DNA from: Maniola hyperantus
Taxonomy: Eukaryota > Arthropoda > Insecta > Lepidoptera > Nymphalidae
Reading direction: 5' to 3'
NCBI RefSeq assembly: GCF_902806685.2
Contig: NC_048555.1
Location: 11,718,001-11,782,000, forward strand
Length of the DNA: 64,000 nt
The notes beneath the pieces are model-generated. The model did not search any database, was not told the origin of the DNA, and saw only the letters and a program-made list of their open reading frames with translations. Positions within the stretch are counted from its first letter, which is position 1, and every line of letters begins with the position of its first letter. Below, piece after piece: positions 61,101 through 64,000 of this stretch. The position numbers and the translations under genes were made by a program.

Positions 61101-61942
61101 AACAGCTGAACCGATTTGGCTAATTCTTCTTTTATAATATTCCTTGAAGTACGAGGATGGTTCTTACGGAGAGAAAAATTTAAAAAATTGCCTGAAAAGA
61201 ATCGACTGTTAGGCGGTACGAAGTTCGACGGGGCAGCTAGTTTAACATAATATCGTTGATTCAGGATCAAACTGAGAATTCCCTCACTCTGGTTATTTGC
61301 TATACCTAATTACCTATACTCTGATTTTTAATTCTGTGGAATTCCGACGTTGTCATATTTATACATCAGGGTAGTTATTTGTATGGGAAACAGGGTGACC
61401 ACCAGTGAATTTCGATTTTACCCCAAATTCTTATTTTTAATTCGGTGGAATTCTGATATAATATATCATTTGAGACATTGGGTGGGTGATTTGTATGAAA
61501 AACAGGGTTACCACCGGTTTTACCAAAAGTCGTACCTAATAATTTAGGAATTTTTTAATACTTAAGCGAAAATCCGTTGTTATAAGCATCCTACCTTGGT
61601 CTGGCTTTTTTATTTTCTCCCAAATTAACTATTTCGACATTGATATTTACGTGCCACTTGAAATTGAAATATGGTTGTATTAATCAATAGTTTAATATAA
61701 ATTTCCCGTAATTCTTTAGAATCCATAGCCTATTTTATTTGAATTTTTTACCCTCATTTGTGCGAACTGTTTTATCCCTGGTAACATTAAGATACGTCAG
61801 AATTCCACGGAATTAAAAATCAGACTATAGAATGTATTTTTCTTTGTTTTCAGTACTAAACAGCATGCTGTCCCATTGCAAGGAAGTAGAACATATCAGC
61901 GACAGTGACTTAATGGAATTGAAGAACAAATATGAACTCTAA
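55125..61942 (+). CDS. spag: RPAP3 / Spaghetti: TPR co-chaperone of HSP90-R2TP
   Basis: Nine coding exons: 55125-55259, 55539-55628, 56352-56471, 57147-57274, 57497-57707, 58454-58663, 59118-59510, 60331-60526 and 61854-61942. They sum to 1572 nt and 523 aa with all phases consistent. RPAP3 links HSP90 to the R2TP complex (RUVBL1/2, PIH1D1) for assembly of RNA polymerase II, snoRNPs and PIKK kinases, in cytosol and nucleus. The N-terminus (EIQMQARDNVKTLQ, DLQNWE) and YGAWEKFDVDKACEEVD are family hallmarks. TPR motifs fill residues about 116-228 (GNNFVKQEKWDDAIACYNRA; ANRGLCHLKKE; DPTYVKALQRRATA). The RPAP3 C-terminal domain is at about 402-515 (NSVQFILEWKALRG to the end). There is one TPR block, as in the fly protein; human RPAP3 has two. 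The exon 2 acceptor (55538) was chosen by frame and is the least certain splice. Exon 7 holds an 11-residue tandem repeat. Confidence 0.95.
57764..57900 (+). pseudogene. Decayed tandem copy of RPAP3 TPR exon 5
   Basis: In intron 5, about 180 bp after the original, this stretch aligns with the 3' half of exon 5 and the following intron start: CTGCCTCACACGACTTCAAT and CACAATGCAGCAGCCAGGTG against CTGCTTCACACGACCTTAAC and CACAATGCTGCAGCCAGGCG. In the homologous frame it reads HAASHDFNETIV and NAAAR, then a stop where CGA became TGA. An indel lies near its left end. Confidence 0.85.
58022..58177. mobile_element. MITE in RPAP3 intron 5
   Basis: Inverted ends: GAGATCTATAGAGCGCACTT on the left and GAGATCTATAGAGTGCGC inverted on the right. 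About 155 bp. Same family as 51895-52100. Confidence 0.65.
58811..59018 (-). mobile_element. Helitron-like element in RPAP3 intron 6
   Basis: Minus strand, starts TCCATTCTAATATTATAAAT, ends GTTGCGGGCATCATCTAG. It ends about 100 bp upstream of exon 7. Confidence 0.75.
59573..59842 (+). mobile_element. SINE family 1 in RPAP3 intron 7
   Basis: Starts near GTGGTTAAGACGTTGGCCTC, contains CTAACTTTACGAAGTTTAAG and CTCTCCATAATGTTCTCAAT, ends (GAT)n. The head has a degenerate B box. Same family as 15490-15738, 42606-42905 and the minus copies at 3008, 16050 and 39211. Confidence 0.7.
60001..60208 (-). mobile_element. Helitron-like element in RPAP3 intron 7
   Basis: Minus strand, starts TCAGTACCCATATTATAAAT, ends GTCGCGGGCATCAGCTAG. 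Bordered by A and T. Ends about 120 bp before exon 8. Confidence 0.75.
60739..61003 (+). mobile_element. 400-bp dispersed repeat in RPAP3 intron 8 (internally deleted)
   Basis: Starts AGGGTTCCGTACCTCAAAAA with its stem-loop and ends GCCGACTCGCACTTGACCGG. The middle is shortened compared with 43521-43935. Confidence 0.65.
61043..61240 (+). mobile_element. Helitron-like element, GGGGCAGCTAG subtype, in RPAP3 intron 8
   Basis: Starts TCTCTTCTCTATATATAAAA, ends GTTCGACGGGGCAGCTAG, bordered by A and T. The 3' end is related to the one at 7644. Confidence 0.75.
61314..61830. mobile_element. 517-bp inverted-repeat element in RPAP3 intron 8
   Basis: Ends CTATACTCTGATTTTTAATT and the inverse of CTATAGTCTGATTTTTAATT, about 36 bp long. 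The left half contains two diverged tandem copies of a 110-bp unit (TTTTTAATTC, GTGGAATTC, then AAACAGGGT and ACCACC). It ends 23 bp before exon 9, just upstream of its polypyrimidine tract. Confidence 0.75.
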
Positions 61943-61948
61943 ATTGTT

Positions 61949-61954
61949 ATTAAA
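61949..61954 (+). terminator. Candidate poly(A) signal of RPAP3
   Basis: ATTAAA begins 7 nt after the stop codon. T-rich sequence follows from 61975. Confidence 0.4.
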
Positions 61955-62132
61955 GTTAATATCTTCAATATGTTATTTTATTTTTCGTTTCGTCATTACG
62001 ACAAGGATTTTTTTTATTGAAATCTTTAATTTAAAGTTTTTTTAAAGTGTTCTGACACAGAAGTTTTAGGCTCATGGTAAACAATACGGTATTTGACAAC
62101 ACCCGATATTTTTTTTGAGCCGGTATTTGATT

Positions 62133-62985
62133 CAGCCCGATCCATCCAGTAGTTTGCGCTGTGCGTTGATATAGATCAGTCAGTCAGTCAGTCAGCATTT
62201 CCTTTTATATATTTAATACTAGATTATGCCCGCGACTTTGTCCGCGTGGATTTAAGTTTTTAAAAATCCCGTGGGAACTCGTTGATTTTCCGGGATAAAA
62301 AGTAACCTATGTTCTTTCTTCCCCGAGATGCTATATCTGTACCAAATTTCGTCAAAATCGGTAGAATGGGTGGGCCGTGAAAGGCTAGCAGACAAACAGA
62401 CCGACACAATTTCGCATTTATAATATTAGTATGGATAATAGAATATTCGCCGTATAGAGATTTCGGCTTCATAGAGCGTTGTCTCTGTCACTCATACTTA
62501 TGTGACGTTTTGTTAGTTTCAACAACAGAGACAACGCTCTACGAAACCGCTATCTCTTTCTAAAGGTCAATGTACAATATTTCCTGCCGGGTACTGTAAT
62601 ACGTTCAAGTATGAAGTAACTTCTGTGTGGGAACATAAGTAGGTAAATTCTTCATATTATTAATAATATGTTTTAGCGAATAAATTGCTACTTATTTTCG
62701 CCAAAAATTGTTAGTAGAAATCTCCATTTGTGTTAGTAGGTAATAGTTTTTATAAAGACTAGCTTATGCTCACGACTTCGTCCGCGTGGACTACATAAAC
62801 TTCAAACCCCTATTTCACCTCCTTAGGGGTTGAATTTTCAAAAATGTTTTCTTAGCGGATGCCTCCGTCATAATAGCTATTTGCATGCCAAATTTCAGCC
62901 CGATCCGTCCAGTAGTTTGAGCTGTGCGTTGATAGATCAGTCAGTCAGTCACCTTTTCCTTTTATTTTTATAAAGATTATTTTTG
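62133..62985. mobile_element. Three minus-strand Helitron-like elements and a MITE
   Basis: Helitron part 62133-62215, full element 62435-62219 (217 bp, TCCATACTAATATTATAAAT to CTAG), MITE fragment of the GTACGCGGCAGAA family 62447-62595, and Helitron 62985-62759 of the CTTATGCTCACGACTTCGTC subtype, also seen at 14735 and 40317. Confidence 0.7.
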
Positions 62986-62989
62986 TTCT

Positions 62990-64000
62990 ATACTTTGTCA
63001 GTTTTCCAAAATATTTACAAATAGGTGTTATTTTGGTGTTAAGGAGTACCTACTGTACAGTGCGTACATTTTAAGAAAGGACTCGCCATATTTGTTCTAG
63101 GTATGTGTCAATTTATTGTCATGTCAAGAATGTGTTTTATCTCAGAACAAATACATGTAGAAGTAGCCCTGTTGTGACTCTTAACGTTAGAGCGAGATAG
63201 CTTAATGCATTTAAGCTGGCATTAGAACGTGATGAATGGTAATTTTTTATTCTTATCACCGTGGCCACTTTTTTATTTATTCGTCAAGATGTATTTTGTA
63301 ACTGAGATCTTGACAAACAAAGGTTATGTTGACTCAAGTATTTTAAAGAAATAATTGATTCGTTTTGTTGTTTTTGAAGTTATTGTGCAATGGTGGGTTG
63401 CAGTATACTAGCACAGCCTTGAAATATACAGTCCAATTACGAATGTACTTGTACAGAGCAACGGTGGCGCGGCCCGCTGCACGCAGATTCGCGTAGTCTG
63501 TGTGATTGATGGACGAGGATTTACGTAAGCGTGGTTTTAAATATTTTAAGTGTCGTTTAGTAAGTTCTATCATAAAATGGTGCTGTTCTGTCTACGGATG
63601 CTATACGAATTCTAAACATAACAAGGGTCTATAGTTTCACCTATTTCCCCGCGATTTTAATCCCAATTTTGTGACAACCCTTGCATATTTGCGTAGGAAC
63701 ACGTATATACCTACACGAGCGGCGGCATTGCTCGACTTCAAAGGCGTCGAACAACTGGTAGTATTTCGATAAACTGTGATACTAGGCTACAATAGCCGAA
63801 GCGAATGTAAAATAGACGGAATAACATTTCACAAGTAAGTACCTCTGCTTGAGCGAGAGGGACTGAGGGGGCCACGCTAGTTGCATATCTGGTATATCTG
63901 TGGTTTTACCCATTAATGTAGCAACTAATTATTTAAAAGTTTTTGGCCGTATTAATAGTTCTTTTGACTTGTTGACACGAGAGCTATGGCGAGTCATTTC
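62990..64000. other. Right end of window, no intact gene
   Basis: AT-rich sequence with a somewhat GC-richer patch at 63440-63540. Only the THAP remnant at 63578-63670 is recognisable. The sequence may continue into an element or gene beyond the edge. Confidence 0.5.
63578..63670 (+). pseudogene. Broken THAP zinc-finger domain
   Basis: After ATGG and a frame slip, the translation reads CCSVYGCYTNSKHNKGL, a stop, then FHLFPRDFNPNF. This is the start of a THAP domain (C-x2-4-C ligands, Y/F-FP core), the DNA-binding domain of P-element transposases and of many insect host proteins. A TAG replaces a residue before FHLFP and the start codon is out of frame. The rest of the domain (the second Cys/His pair) is not found within 200 bp. 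Confidence 0.55.

Overview
The window reads as nuclear DNA of a lepidopteran insect (butterfly or moth). It is AT-rich and intron-bearing. It is saturated with repeats that resemble lepidopteran families: Helitron-like elements inserted at A^T with CTAG 3' ends, tRNA-derived SINEs, MITEs and LINE 3' ends. The recognisable host genes are insect cuticle proteins and an insect-type RPAP3/Spag. No bacterial, CRISPR, rRNA or organellar sequence was seen. The species cannot be fixed from the sequence alone.

Layout. Four paralogous RR-1 cuticular protein genes lie in tandem on the minus strand; they are called CPR-A to CPR-D here. CPR-A (about 1-1359) is cut by the left window edge. CPR-B is at 4618-9320, CPR-C at 17602-21695 and CPR-D at 31817-42028. 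Each has a tiny first coding exon (3-5 codons), a second exon that starts inside the signal peptide, an LD-x-x-YLPP motif just after the signal peptide and a Gly/Ser/Gln/Asn-rich body. Each also carries an R&R chitin-binding domain and has a TATA box 30-40 bp upstream of a plausible start site. CPR-C (953 aa) and CPR-D (1707 aa) carry very long low-complexity tails after the chitin-binding domain and end in the same short C-terminal peptide. Between CPR-A and CPR-B, on the plus strand, sits a small C3HC4 RING fragment resembling the meiotic Zip3/RNF212/Vilya family (3986-4241).

At the right, on the plus strand, is a complete nine-exon gene (55125-61942, 523 aa) for RPAP3, the orthologue of Drosophila Spaghetti, an HSP90/R2TP co-chaperone. 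Its introns hold a decayed tandem copy of its own TPR exon, two Helitrons and several MITEs. A broken THAP zinc-finger remnant lies at the right end (63578-63670).

The intergenic spaces (1.4-4.0, 9.4-17.4, 21.8-31.6, 42.1-55.0 and 62-64 kb) and the long introns are built mostly of mobile-element debris. This includes Helitron-like elements of several subfamilies, three SINE families, RTE-like and Jockey-like LINE pieces, a hAT MITE pair with 8-bp target duplications, a 361-bp element inserted into an RTE copy with a 10-bp duplication, and several inverted-repeat families. The cuticle genes would act together in the extracellular chitin matrix. The RPAP3 gene is an unrelated housekeeping neighbour.
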